From the NCBI GenBank assembly GCA_002721445.1, contig PBKN01000003.1:1-62538 (forward strand): a DNA stretch of 62,538 nt. The letters run 5' to 3'. The notes under the pieces were generated by a model that saw only the letters and a list, made by a program, of their open reading frames with translations, was not told the DNA's origin and did no database searches. Shown here piece after piece: positions 55,320 through 62,538 of this stretch (position 1 is the first letter of the stretch; every line of letters begins with the position of its first letter). Made by a program: the position numbers and the translations under genes. The DNA comes from Chloroflexota bacterium. Lineage in GTDB: Bacteria > Chloroflexota > Dehalococcoidia > Lucifugimonadales > GCA-002723415.

Positions 55320-56774
55320 CTAAATAGATGTTCTGGACGTAACATATTTATCAATAATATCTTTATCTTTTATATCCCCAAAATCATTATGTTCGTCCTT
55401 AAATTCAATAACAGAAATATTTAAATTGGCTTCTTGTAATTTCCCAATAGCTGAATTTAATCCCCTATTACCAGTTTCATCATTATCGTATGCTAAACAT
55501 ACTTCTTGAGGATTAAGTTTTAGTAATTCGTATAACTGTGATTGAGACATTCCTGAAGCTACAGTAGCAACAACAGCAACTGAATTATAGCCAAAGTAAT
55601 TTAACCTAATAGTATCTAATGGCCCCTCAACAATTATTAAAGGGTTAGTATCTACTACTTTGTTAATACCAAATAAGTGATTACCATTACTGAATTTATT
55701 TTTAACCATATACTTCCCAGCTTCTGGATTGCTTTCCAAATATTCAGGGGTATTGCGAATCATATGTCCAACTTCCACACTATCTCTATTTAAATAAGGT
55801 AGGTAAACAGCACCTTCTTTAGATGTTTCTTTACAGTCAAAAGAGATAAGATGATTCCAGTCAAATCCTCTTTCAGTAATTATCCAATGGTCTTTTGATA
55901 ATTGTTTTAATTCTATAGCCGAATCAATCTTTCCTTGTTTAACAGGGACAATATTTTCTTGTGGGATTACATCTGTTTGTTTAGCTTCATCTTTAGTTAA
56001 GTATTTATTTTTTAATTCAAACCAATCTTTACCAGTTCGTTTCATAATTAGAGTAGGAAATTGACCGATTTTTCCACAGGCTAAACAATGCCACATATTC
56101 TTTAACCAACTATATCTATCTAGTTCAATGTTTGGTCTATTAACATCATCATGAAAAGGGCAAAATATTTTATTACCACTAGCAATCTCAGGTATGCAAT
56201 CACTTAATGCAGATTTCCAATCTATCTGTCCAATTTCTTTTTCAATATCATAATCACCCTCATTCTTGAATGCCTGAATATCAGATTGAAAGAAAGCATA
56301 TATATCATTAAATCGTTCATTAGTAACATGGGTAGGTATATTGCATAGGTAGCCATTCCCAAGCATTTTTATGTTGTTATTCAAATATTTAAGATTAGCT
56401 TCATCTAGCTTATTCCATTTGTTCTTATTAGTTACATAGGAAATCATGAAGTTAACTATTCCATACGCAAGCTGGCAAGAACAATAATTATCCATATGAG
56501 GTTTAATATGTTTTAGCTGTCCCTCTCTTGTTGCTTCTTTCTTTTGGTGAGGTTCTTCGTAACTTGCTCTATACTTAGACTCATTTTTATTACGATATTC
56601 ATATATATTTATTAGATGAGTTATTAAATCATCAGGTGCATACTTTTGATTCCAGCAAGCTTCAAATATTTTAAATAGTTCCCTAGCATTCAACTGGCAT
56701 AAATTTCCTCTTTCTCTAAAAGTACCAATTAACCAATCTACTTCATAGTCATAACTTCTTTTATTTTTAAGCAT
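55320..56774 (-). CDS. CHC2 zinc-finger / Toprim primase-like protein
   Basis: The 484-residue protein has an unrecognised helical N-domain (1-190), a CHC2-type zinc finger (C205-x2-H208 ... C230-x2-C233), a linker, and a Toprim domain (IIVEGPLDTIR with E383; LAYDNDETGNRG with D430 and D432). This is the DnaG-type primase plan without a helicase, common in phages and integrative elements for replicating the excised form. It lies 31 bases downstream of the integrase gene. Confidence 0.82.
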   Translation of the reverse strand: MLKNKRSYDYEVDWLIGTFRERGNLCQLNARELFKIFEACWNQKYAPDDLITHLINIYEYRNKNESKYRASYEEPHQKKEATREGQLKHIKPHMDNYCSCQLAYGIVNFMISYVTNKNKWNKLDEANLKYLNNNIKMLGNGYLCNIPTHVTNERFNDIYAFFQSDIQAFKNEGDYDIEKEIGQIDWKSALSDCIPEIASGNKIFCPFHDDVNRPNIELDRYSWLKNMWHCLACGKIGQFPTLIMKRTGKDWFELKNKYLTKDEAKQTDVIPQENIVPVKQGKIDSAIELKQLSKDHWIITERGFDWNHLISFDCKETSKEGAVYLPYLNRDSVEVGHMIRNTPEYLESNPEAGKYMVKNKFSNGNHLFGINKVVDTNPLIIVEGPLDTIRLNYFGYNSVAVVATVASGMSQSQLYELLKLNPQEVCLAYDNDETGNRGLNSAIGKLQEANLNISVIEFKDEHNDFGDIKDKDIIDKYVTSRTSI

Positions 56775-56805
56775 AATATTTACCCTCTACTTTCCTTAAC
56801 CCTAT

Positions 56806-58008
56806 CTATTTATATATTGCGACTTTAGGGCGAGATGAATATTTATCAAACCTATTATTACTCTCTATAGATAGATGAGGTCTATTGGGTTGACTGCCTC
56901 CCATTACTTCACTCATCAAGTCTTTATTTTTGTTTCTTGTTTCATTGATAGGCTTTGCATATATCTTCTGGGTAATGGTGCTATCAGTATGCCCAGCCCA
57001 CTGCCTAACTACTTCAAGGTTCGTTCCATTATCAAGGTTATAAGAAATAAAGAACTTTCTAAATTGATGTGGTGTTTTGATATCGAAGTCAGGGTATTGT
57101 TCAAGCAAATGCTTTCTTGCCCTATGGAAATGCTTCTCTCTAAGGTTGTTAGGGCGAATAGGATTATTTTGTGTATTTAATGTAACGTATCCAGTTTCTT
57201 TACGGATTTTTAAAAGAAATGGTTTTAATAATGTTGGATAAGGTACATATCTTATGCTAGCTTTAGTTTTAGGTTTAGTTAATTTCCCCTTATCAGTTAT
57301 TTGCTGGTGGACATAAATGACGTTTTCGTCAAAATCTATATCCTCCCAATTCAGAGCTAATGCTTCCGCTATTCTGAGACCACATAGAGCCATAAAGCTA
57401 AAGACCAGAAATAAATGAGAATCTATAAAGTAATCTAAAAACCTTTGAACTGAGACAAGACTAATAACTGGCTCTGTATCAAACTCTTTATCTTTCGCTA
57501 TTTCTCTACTAAGGTCTTTTTGAACTAATTTTGAAATAGGATTTACTTGCAACCCTCTTTCTCTCTCAACATGCCAATTCATTATTGAGTAGAGTCTTTT
57601 ATTGACTCTTTGAGCCATTTTTACACTATTATTTTTAGATTGTTCTTTAACTTTATCTGCTAATTTAAAAGCAAAGGCTGTTGTAACTTCTTTCATTTTG
57701 GTTTTACCTATATAAGGTAGTAAATATTTATTAACTAACCATGTATATTCATCAAATGTCTTTTCAGTACATGTTGCTTTTATAAAATATAACCATTCAG
57801 AAATTTCATCTTTTAAAAGCATTTCATCTAAAAGGTTTTCTTCTGGTTTATCATTGTGAAAATTATCATATTGGATATTTGATTTTCTTTCCCAATCCAG
57901 CTTATTTTTCCCATAAACCATTTTCCAGCTACGGTCAGGCATAAGAGCTCTCTTCGTAAAATAACGTTGCCCATTTATAATCTGTATATTTTTTTTCTTA
58001 CTGCTCAT
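56806..58008 (-). CDS. int: Phage-type tyrosine integrase
   Basis: The 400-residue protein has an N-terminal arm/SAM-like region (LKDEISEWLYFIKATCTEKTFDEYTWLVNKYLLPYIG) and a catalytic domain with R (ALCGLRIAEALALNW), H-x-x-R (TPHQFRKFFISYNL), the H/W position (VRQWAGHTDSTITQKIYAK) and Tyr. It is longer and more divergent than the chromosomal Xer protein at 20,051. It would integrate and, with a directionality factor, excise the island. Upstream lie repeated AAGACGTTT-like motifs and a tRNA-Gly fragment, plausible arm and core sites. Confidence 0.9.
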   Translation of the reverse strand: MSSKKKNIQIINGQRYFTKRALMPDRSWKMVYGKNKLDWERKSNIQYDNFHNDKPEENLLDEMLLKDEISEWLYFIKATCTEKTFDEYTWLVNKYLLPYIGKTKMKEVTTAFAFKLADKVKEQSKNNSVKMAQRVNKRLYSIMNWHVERERGLQVNPISKLVQKDLSREIAKDKEFDTEPVISLVSVQRFLDYFIDSHLFLVFSFMALCGLRIAEALALNWEDIDFDENVIYVHQQITDKGKLTKPKTKASIRYVPYPTLLKPFLLKIRKETGYVTLNTQNNPIRPNNLREKHFHRARKHLLEQYPDFDIKTPHQFRKFFISYNLDNGTNLEVVRQWAGHTDSTITQKIYAKPINETRNKNKDLMSEVMGGSQPNRPHLSIESNNRFDKYSSRPKVAIYK

Positions 58009-58075
58009 CTAAAATCTACCCCCTTACTTCTTTTTTGCCACAATTAAATTCTACCACAAAATTATGTAACATGTC

Positions 58076-58258
58076 AAGATGTTTACCTCTTTAAAAACAT
58101 TAATGTATTAAGTATGTTTTGATGATATTTTATATTAAGATAAAAGATTTTAAGACGTTTACATTACTTTTATAGTTTTTATAATTCACATAAATTTAAG
58201 ACGTTTTTTTATGTTGTCTATGGAGCAAGACCAATCTAAATTTTAAAAGCGTTTAAAG
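58076..58258. repeat. Imperfect AAGAYGTTTAC repeats upstream of the integrase
   Basis: AAGATGTTTACC (58,076), AAGACGTTTACA (58,152), AAGACGTTTTTT (58,198) and AAAAGCGTTTAA (58,246) recur in the same orientation 46-76 bases apart. A reversed ACGTTTTAAGG follows near 58,270. They could be integrase arm-type sites, excisionase sites or iterons. The rest of 58,009-58,576 shows no gene. Confidence 0.45.
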
Positions 58259-58419
58259 GCGATTCTAATACGTTTTAAGGCATATATTATTCAAGAGGTA
58301 TTAGTTGTTTCAAAAGAATAGTAAGTGAAATTAATTATAAAAAAGATGCTGAGAGAGAAATTAGAATAAGAAAAGCGAATTATATTTAAGATGCCTATAA
58401 ATGAATACAATCAGATAGA

Positions 58420-58443
58420 ATTGTCATAAAAATTGTCATAAAA
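58420..58443. repeat. Tandem ATTGTCATAAA repeat
   Basis: ATTGTCATAAA occurs at 58,420-58,430 and 58,432-58,442 in tandem, and AATTGTCATA again at 58,680-58,689 shortly before the RHH gene. The repeated motif suggests a binding site for one protein at both ends of the tRNA-Gly fragment. Confidence 0.45.
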
Positions 58444-58576
58444 GGTGTTTTGACTCATCTGTGACAGTTGGAAAGTTTAATAAAAACACTTATAAATTCA
58501 TGTAAAAACAGTACCTAATTGGGGAGAATTAGAAGCAATTTAGATTAATCACTGATATAGTAATTATAAAAAAATA

Positions 58577-58616
58577 GCGGGTGTAACTCAGTGGTAGAGT
58601 GTCTGCTTCCCAAGCA
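58577..58616 (+). other. tRNA-Gly 5' fragment (40 bp), candidate attachment core
   Basis: The 40 bases are identical to the 5' end through anticodon loop and start of the 3' anticodon stem of tRNA-Gly(CCC) at 50,806-50,880, and then diverge abruptly. The repeat starts exactly at the tRNA's first base. Tyrosine integrases often cross over in the anticodon loop, so this is probably an att remnant. The copy is inverted relative to the intact tRNA-Gly. Confidence 0.7.
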
Positions 58617-58694
58617 TACTGTTTATGTAAGATGTTCATAATTGTTACATATTTAACCTTTTAAAGCTACTGTTATAACAATTGTCATAGATAA

Positions 58695-58706
58695 ATTGTG
58701 TACAAT
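58695..58706. promoter_or_regulatory. Operator-like inverted repeat before the RHH gene
   Basis: ATTGT-GT-ACAAT is a 5-bp inverted repeat 20 bases upstream of the ATG at 58,727, a place where autoregulating ribbon-helix-helix proteins bind. Confidence 0.4.
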
Positions 58707-58726
58707 ATGTGATATCCTAAGATATT

Positions 58727-59359
58727 ATGACTCAGAAAAAATATGATGCAGTTAGAATAAGCCCAGAAGCTAAAGCAAAGCTAAAGCAATTGTGTGAGGA
58801 CAAAAATATCACAATGGCTAAAGGTCTTGACCAACTATTGAATATTGAAGGAGCCTTTACCAATAAAGAAATATACCAAGATGAAATAGATAAAATTACT
58901 AAAGACCCACAATTCCAAGAATCAATTGCCAAAGATAGACAAACAGTAATTGATATAGTTCGTAATCAGATTCCAACTAAACCTACTAAACCTCCTAGTG
59001 CCATAATTGATGCTTCTATTCTTTATTCATTCAAGCAACTAGGTAAAAAGACATTAACTCGTAAAGAGATTAAAGAATCTGTCATTACAATGATGCAAGA
59101 AAGCAAATATCCCACTACATGGGCTGAGGTATATTCCAACTGGTGGGAAAACTACCAAAGAAATAAAAGTAAGTTTGAATTGGACTTTGATAATAGACTA
59201 AGAAGACTTGTTAAAGATAAATTGATATCTAATGAAGCAAAGTCAGGTGAATATTCTCATAACTTAACTACAAAGCATTGGGATTATGTGGAGCAACTAG
59301 CAACAGGTTTTTACCCCCAAATAGTCATAGACAAGATTGCTAGTATTACCTTTAAGTAA
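58727..59359 (+). CDS. Ribbon-helix-helix regulator with a C-terminal helical domain
   Basis: Residues 5-45 (KYDAVRISPEAKAKLKQLCEDKNITMAKGLDQLL) form a strand and two helices like MetJ/Arc-type DNA-binding proteins. A charged linker follows, then a C-terminal helical region (about 90-190) including KTLTRKEIKESV and FDNRLRRLVKDKLISNEAKSGEYSH, which could be a second winged helix. It may regulate the element or act in partition or excision. Family not recognised. Confidence 0.65.
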   Translation: MTQKKYDAVRISPEAKAKLKQLCEDKNITMAKGLDQLLNIEGAFTNKEIYQDEIDKITKDPQFQESIAKDRQTVIDIVRNQIPTKPTKPPSAIIDASILYSFKQLGKKTLTRKEIKESVITMMQESKYPTTWAEVYSNWWENYQRNKSKFELDFDNRLRRLVKDKLISNEAKSGEYSHNLTTKHWDYVEQLATGFYPQIVIDKIASITFK

Positions 59360-59467
59360 TTGCTTAACCATATATTCATAATACGATTTGTTAACACTTA
59401 AATAAAATTCAAATCAATTTTACTCCATTAGTTATATAGCTATATCTTAACCGATAACAATTATTTT

Positions 59468-60343
59468 TCATATCACATGATAATTTTTAATATTAACATT
59501 TGTATTTTTTCTAAAATAAATATGTTTGTTATTATTTGAATGTTCAAAAGATATACAAAACTCACCTAAAAACTTGTAAACTGTTTGCCCTAATTGATTT
59601 TGAGAATGTGCAAACACTATATTGTTTTTTTGATGCTCTTTAATCACTCCAATATCAGAGTTATCCGCTTTTTTCATTTCTATAACTTTTAAGTCATCAC
59701 TCAGTGAATTATTCCAATCTCTATTTTTATATAATTTAGGAAACCATAAATACTGCGATGTGCCTTTAATATTCCAAATTCCCTTTTGGAAATGTCCGCC
59801 TTTGTAACCAAAACATCTTAAGGCATCCCTTATATACAAAAAACTTATGTTATCTTTTATATCTAAATAACCTGTTTTTATATGAATGTCTGGGTCATAT
59901 TTGTGATAATAATTCCAAGCAACAAACTTTTTTTCTGAAATATATTTTTGTTTTCTTTCAATAATAAATTTCACTAACTTATCAATCTCCAAGTTGATAT
60001 CTTCAAGTTTTTTATAATTATATTTTTCGTCATACATTTTGATTCTTTTCTCAACAAAATCAGTGGCATCAACAATTTCTTCCATCCTTTTATCATCTAA
60101 AATTGAGTGCTCCTTTGAACTGTGTTGCAACTCATCTATTTCACAATATAAATTTAATTCTGGAAAACATAAGTCAGTTAAATATCTTTTATTATCTGAA
60201 GTTTTAACAAGTTGCTGACAAACAAATTCTAATTCAGGGTCATTTAATAAGTGAATAATCCTAGTAATCACATACAATTCCCATTTTTTATGCTGTATTT
60301 TGGAAAAGTTTCTTAATATGTACTCATCTTTAGATATTTTCAT
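59468..60343 (-). CDS. Vsr-like (AbaSI/PvuRts1I-type) restriction endonuclease candidate
   Basis: The 291-residue protein starts DEYILRNFSKIQHKKWELYVITRIIHLLNDPELEFVCQQ, followed by LTDLCFPELNLYCEIDELQH with D57, E68 and D70 spaced like a PD-(D/E)XK or Vsr nuclease. I know this start from the AbaSI/PvuRts1I family, which cuts DNA containing (glucosyl-)5-hydroxymethylcytosine and has a C-terminal SRA-like reader. The C-terminal half here (about 140-291: WNYYHKYDPDIHIKTGYLDI, FGYKGGHFQKGIWNI) is not clearly SRA. It would attack modified phage DNA; this is inference. Confidence 0.6.
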   Translation of the reverse strand: MKISKDEYILRNFSKIQHKKWELYVITRIIHLLNDPELEFVCQQLVKTSDNKRYLTDLCFPELNLYCEIDELQHSSKEHSILDDKRMEEIVDATDFVEKRIKMYDEKYNYKKLEDINLEIDKLVKFIIERKQKYISEKKFVAWNYYHKYDPDIHIKTGYLDIKDNISFLYIRDALRCFGYKGGHFQKGIWNIKGTSQYLWFPKLYKNRDWNNSLSDDLKVIEMKKADNSDIGVIKEHQKNNIVFAHSQNQLGQTVYKFLGEFCISFEHSNNNKHIYFRKNTNVNIKNYHVI

Positions 60344-60369
60344 ATTTACCTCAGCTAGTGAAGTGGTTA

Positions 60370-62526
60370 TTATTTCAATTTTTTAGCAGCATTGAGAGTT
60401 TCATCATCTAAAGCAATAGTAATACAATCCGTTTTTACTCCATTAGTCATTGTTCTTCCATCTAAGAAAATTGAGCCTCTATATTTTTGTTCATTACCTG
60501 TTTTATTTTCATCATAACCTGAGTCGAATTCATTTTTTGTAATTATAGATTTACTTTCTATATTAACGAAACTATCAGGTAGAGGGTTATTATCAATAAA
60601 GGCATTTTCTATATAAGCATTAGTTAGGGAAACATTAAATCTATTAAACTTAAAAAATGTATTCTCATAAAAACCTTGAATATTTGCAGAATTAGTTATA
60701 CCTGTACTTACTCCACATATACCTCCCAGATTAATACTTACATCAGTGTTATTAACTACCTTTGTCTTAAAATCACTAACTAAGCTTCTTGTAACACCTG
60801 AATCATCTACTAGACTTAATAGACCAATATTAAAAGGATTTTGAATTATATTATTTGGATATAGAGCGTTTAGTCTCCAACGGGAAGTATCAGTATTTTT
60901 CAATTTAATATCTATTTTTTCAGCACCTTGTTTCATCTCTATGAAATGCAAAAATACATTATTAGAGTTTGGCAATATAACATAATTTCCAGAAGGTTTT
61001 AATTCATCAGAAATAGTAGATATAGACTGAGAACCAATTTTAAAATTTTGATTATCTATATAAGCTGCTTCAAATTCCATTGAATAGGTTACAGGAAAAT
61101 TATTAGGGTTTTTTACTACAATCAAAATAGGTAAATACGGTATTTCAAATTTTTTAGCAATATTAGCTGTTTCCCAATCAATGTCTACTGGAAGAAGTTC
61201 AGCAATAGGTGTTGGCGTGGGGGTAGGGGTAGATATTAGCTTTAACGATTCAGACAACTTGAGAGTTTCCTCATCATACGTAAAAAAATTGCATTCAGTT
61301 TTCAATCCAGATTCATTAGTTGTACCATCAAGCAATATTGAGCCTGTGTACTTATCTTCATCTAATATTTTTAGATTCTGTATGCCGTTATTGGTGAGTT
61401 CATCAAAATCAATATTGAATCTAGAAAAAACATCATATTCAGATATTTTGATTTTCGTATTTGCTTTAATTCGTGGGATAAAAGTATTATTTTTATAAAA
61501 TTTTACTTCAGTAGAACTAAGATGAGTAATATCTGGGAATTTTGTGGATACTATCTCCAAAGGCCTTTTTACTTCACAATAACCATGGACCGATATATCT
61601 ATATCAAAATCATTCTTTACCCATTCTCCATCTAGTTTTAGTAAGCCACTAAAAAAAGGATTCGGAATCGGATTATAGTTAGCGTAGTCAATGAGAGCAT
61701 CTTCGCCACCAACATAATAATTGAGATAACCTCTGTCAAACTCTAGACCATACTGTCCTGGAATTAAAAATACTGACTTGCTAAAAGGCTCCGTCAAGAT
61801 AAGAGGATAGTGGCCCCATGGGCCAGGTACAATTTCCCAACTATCCAACTCTGTCTTACCGTACTTTAAGCCTTCCTCATCGATTAAGTCTTTTTCCAAT
61901 CCAAAATCAATAAATATATATTTATCCATTGGATTATCGATAACAATTAATTTGTCATCAAAATTGATTGTAGGCGTAGCTGTGGGTATTGGAGTAGCTG
62001 TAGGCGTAGCAGTAGGGGTTGCTGTTGGATATCTATCTATACCATCATCATGTATTGCTACACATTTTTCACCATCTGTAAAAGTATAGTCATCTATTTT
62101 TATCATCTCCAAGCCTCGTTTTTTACATTCTGCTATGTGCCATTCTGTTAAAGTCTTTACTGTAAGTGGAAGTGGTGTTGGAGTTGGTGTTGCAGTCGGT
62201 GGTATTGGCACAGGAGTTGGAGTAGGAGTAACAGTTGGGGGTATAGCTGTAGGAGGCATAGGTGTAGGAGTAACAGTTGGGGGTATAGCTGTAGGAGTAA
62301 CAGTTGGTGGTAACGGTGTAGGTATAACAGTTGGAGAGATAGGTGTAGGTGTTGAGGTTACTTCTTGAATTACTATCTGTGGTGTAGGTGTAAGAATGCT
62401 AGCTACCCTCGCTTCAACGGTTGCATCAATATCAACAGCAGATGAACCTGTAGTTTGTCCAGTGGCACAAGCGGGGATAAGGAAAAGAAATCCAATTGCT
62501 AATAGATATTTAACTTTAGCAAACAT
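60370..62526 (-). CDS. Large Thr-Pro-rich lipoprotein with two repeated domains
   Basis: The 718-residue protein has a type II signal peptide (KVKYLLAIGFLFLIPACA), a spacer, a Thr-Pro repeat stalk (about 45-125 and again near 165-190), then two similar domains. The first ends KYTGSILLDGTTNESGLKTECNFFTYDEETLKL, the second ends KYRGSIFLDGRTMTNGVKTDCITIALDDETLNA. A third T-P tract separates them. It would be anchored outside the membrane and reach through the envelope. Function unknown. Its first codons and upstream region equal 54,179-54,219. Confidence 0.82.
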   Translation of the reverse strand: MFAKVKYLLAIGFLFLIPACATGQTTGSSAVDIDATVEARVASILTPTPQIVIQEVTSTPTPISPTVIPTPLPPTVTPTAIPPTVTPTPMPPTAIPPTVTPTPTPVPIPPTATPTPTPLPLTVKTLTEWHIAECKKRGLEMIKIDDYTFTDGEKCVAIHDDGIDRYPTATPTATPTATPIPTATPTINFDDKLIVIDNPMDKYIFIDFGLEKDLIDEEGLKYGKTELDSWEIVPGPWGHYPLILTEPFSKSVFLIPGQYGLEFDRGYLNYYVGGEDALIDYANYNPIPNPFFSGLLKLDGEWVKNDFDIDISVHGYCEVKRPLEIVSTKFPDITHLSSTEVKFYKNNTFIPRIKANTKIKISEYDVFSRFNIDFDELTNNGIQNLKILDEDKYTGSILLDGTTNESGLKTECNFFTYDEETLKLSESLKLISTPTPTPTPIAELLPVDIDWETANIAKKFEIPYLPILIVVKNPNNFPVTYSMEFEAAYIDNQNFKIGSQSISTISDELKPSGNYVILPNSNNVFLHFIEMKQGAEKIDIKLKNTDTSRWRLNALYPNNIIQNPFNIGLLSLVDDSGVTRSLVSDFKTKVVNNTDVSINLGGICGVSTGITNSANIQGFYENTFFKFNRFNVSLTNAYIENAFIDNNPLPDSFVNIESKSIITKNEFDSGYDENKTGNEQKYRGSIFLDGRTMTNGVKTDCITIALDDETLNAAKKLK
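62160..62370. repeat. Thr-Pro-coding tandem repeat DNA
   Basis: This part of the lipoprotein gene is built of short units coding for T-P-T, P-P-T-V and A-I-P-P. A 33-bp unit at 62,222-62,254 is repeated exactly at 62,264-62,296 (42-bp period). Such DNA is prone to slippage and length change. Confidence 0.8.
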
Positions 62527-62538
62527 TTAGTTATTACT

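Larger units (their letters stand above)
52925..62538. mobile_element. tRNA-Ile-adjacent integrative island (right end open)
   Basis: Directly after the tRNA-Ile CCA the housekeeping genes stop and are replaced by a phage-type tyrosine integrase, a CHC2/Toprim primase-like protein, a ribbon-helix-helix regulator, two nuclease-like genes, unknown small genes, a tRNA-Gly fragment and repeated lipoprotein starts. Two long non-coding stretches (54,220-54,681 and 58,009-58,726) with repeats lie inside. I see no second copy of the tRNA-Ile 3' end, so the right boundary is outside the window or the element is a composite of several insertions. Confidence 0.65.

Noticed and set aside
62135-62368. 77-codon Gly-Val-rich frame on the plus strand
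   Set aside because: It is the complement of the Thr-Pro repeat in the lipoprotein gene.
62160-62370. Possible CRISPR-like repeats
   Set aside because: Units are coding, irregular and without unique spacers. No cas genes are present.

Overview
The window is strongly A+T-rich bacterial DNA with tightly packed genes on both strands. The gene set is MFS exporters and importers, a D-aminoacylase/FMN-oxidase/gamma-glutamyltransferase catabolic block, a gliding-type ABC cluster with a DUF4340 protein, a CbbQ/NorQ AAA+ ATPase with a VWA partner, Thr-Pro-rich lipoproteins, and a complete-looking selenocysteine toolkit. Together these fit a small-genome marine Chloroflexota, probably of the SAR202/Dehalococcoidia kind. 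This placement is an inference from gene families, since there is no rRNA in the window.

Layout. (1) 1-11,900 is a catabolic/transport region: a dimethylformamidase-like start, two MFS transporters, an oxidoreductase, D-aminoacylase, FMN hydroxyacid oxidase, YajQ, gamma-glutamyltransferase with a 40-residue membrane protein, a CocE-type hydrolase and an aldo/keto reductase. (2) 11,900-27,800 holds housekeeping genes and tRNAs: tRNA-Arg and tRNA-His, PepA, a class III aminotransferase, a metal-site-degenerate MBL protein, MtaB, FabF, Lgt, XerC-like recombinase, UvrC, a VapBC-like pair, glycerate kinase, tRNA-Sec, thioredoxin and a cysteine desulfurase. (3) 27,800-32,400 is an ABC-2/GldG/DUF4340 export cluster. 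(4) 32,400-37,700 is a CoaE - CbbQ-type ATPase - CoA-diphosphatase - giant VWA protein operon. (5) 37,900-52,850 contains SelA, RarA, threonine aldolase, fumarase, CCA-transferase, Nudix-SelD-ArgS, gamma carbonic anhydrase, an SDR, a two-domain amidohydrolase, tRNA-Gly, a second Gfo/Idh protein, a thioesterase and a cupin. (6) From the 3' end of tRNA-Ile (52,924) to the window end is an accessory island with an integrase, a CHC2/Toprim primase-like protein, a tRNA-Gly fragment, a ribbon-helix-helix regulator, two candidate modification-dependent nucleases and repeated copies of one lipoprotein leader.

Two themes stand out. First, selenium: tRNA-Sec (UCA), SelA and SelD all lie here, and SelD itself carries an in-frame UGA at its catalytic position with a SECIS-like hairpin behind it, so a plain ORF search misses its start. 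Second, the island: a PD-(D/E)XK nuclease gene with an EVE/PUA-like C-terminus sits as a one-gene insert inside a lipoprotein gene, between two 20-bp direct repeats made from the lipoprotein's own start. Five kilobases away is a Vsr/AbaSI-like nuclease. Both look like DNA-modification-dependent defence enzymes on a tRNA-associated element that is still open at the right edge. The last 41 bases of the window repeat a segment at 54,179-54,219, so the right edge may be an assembly break at a repeat.
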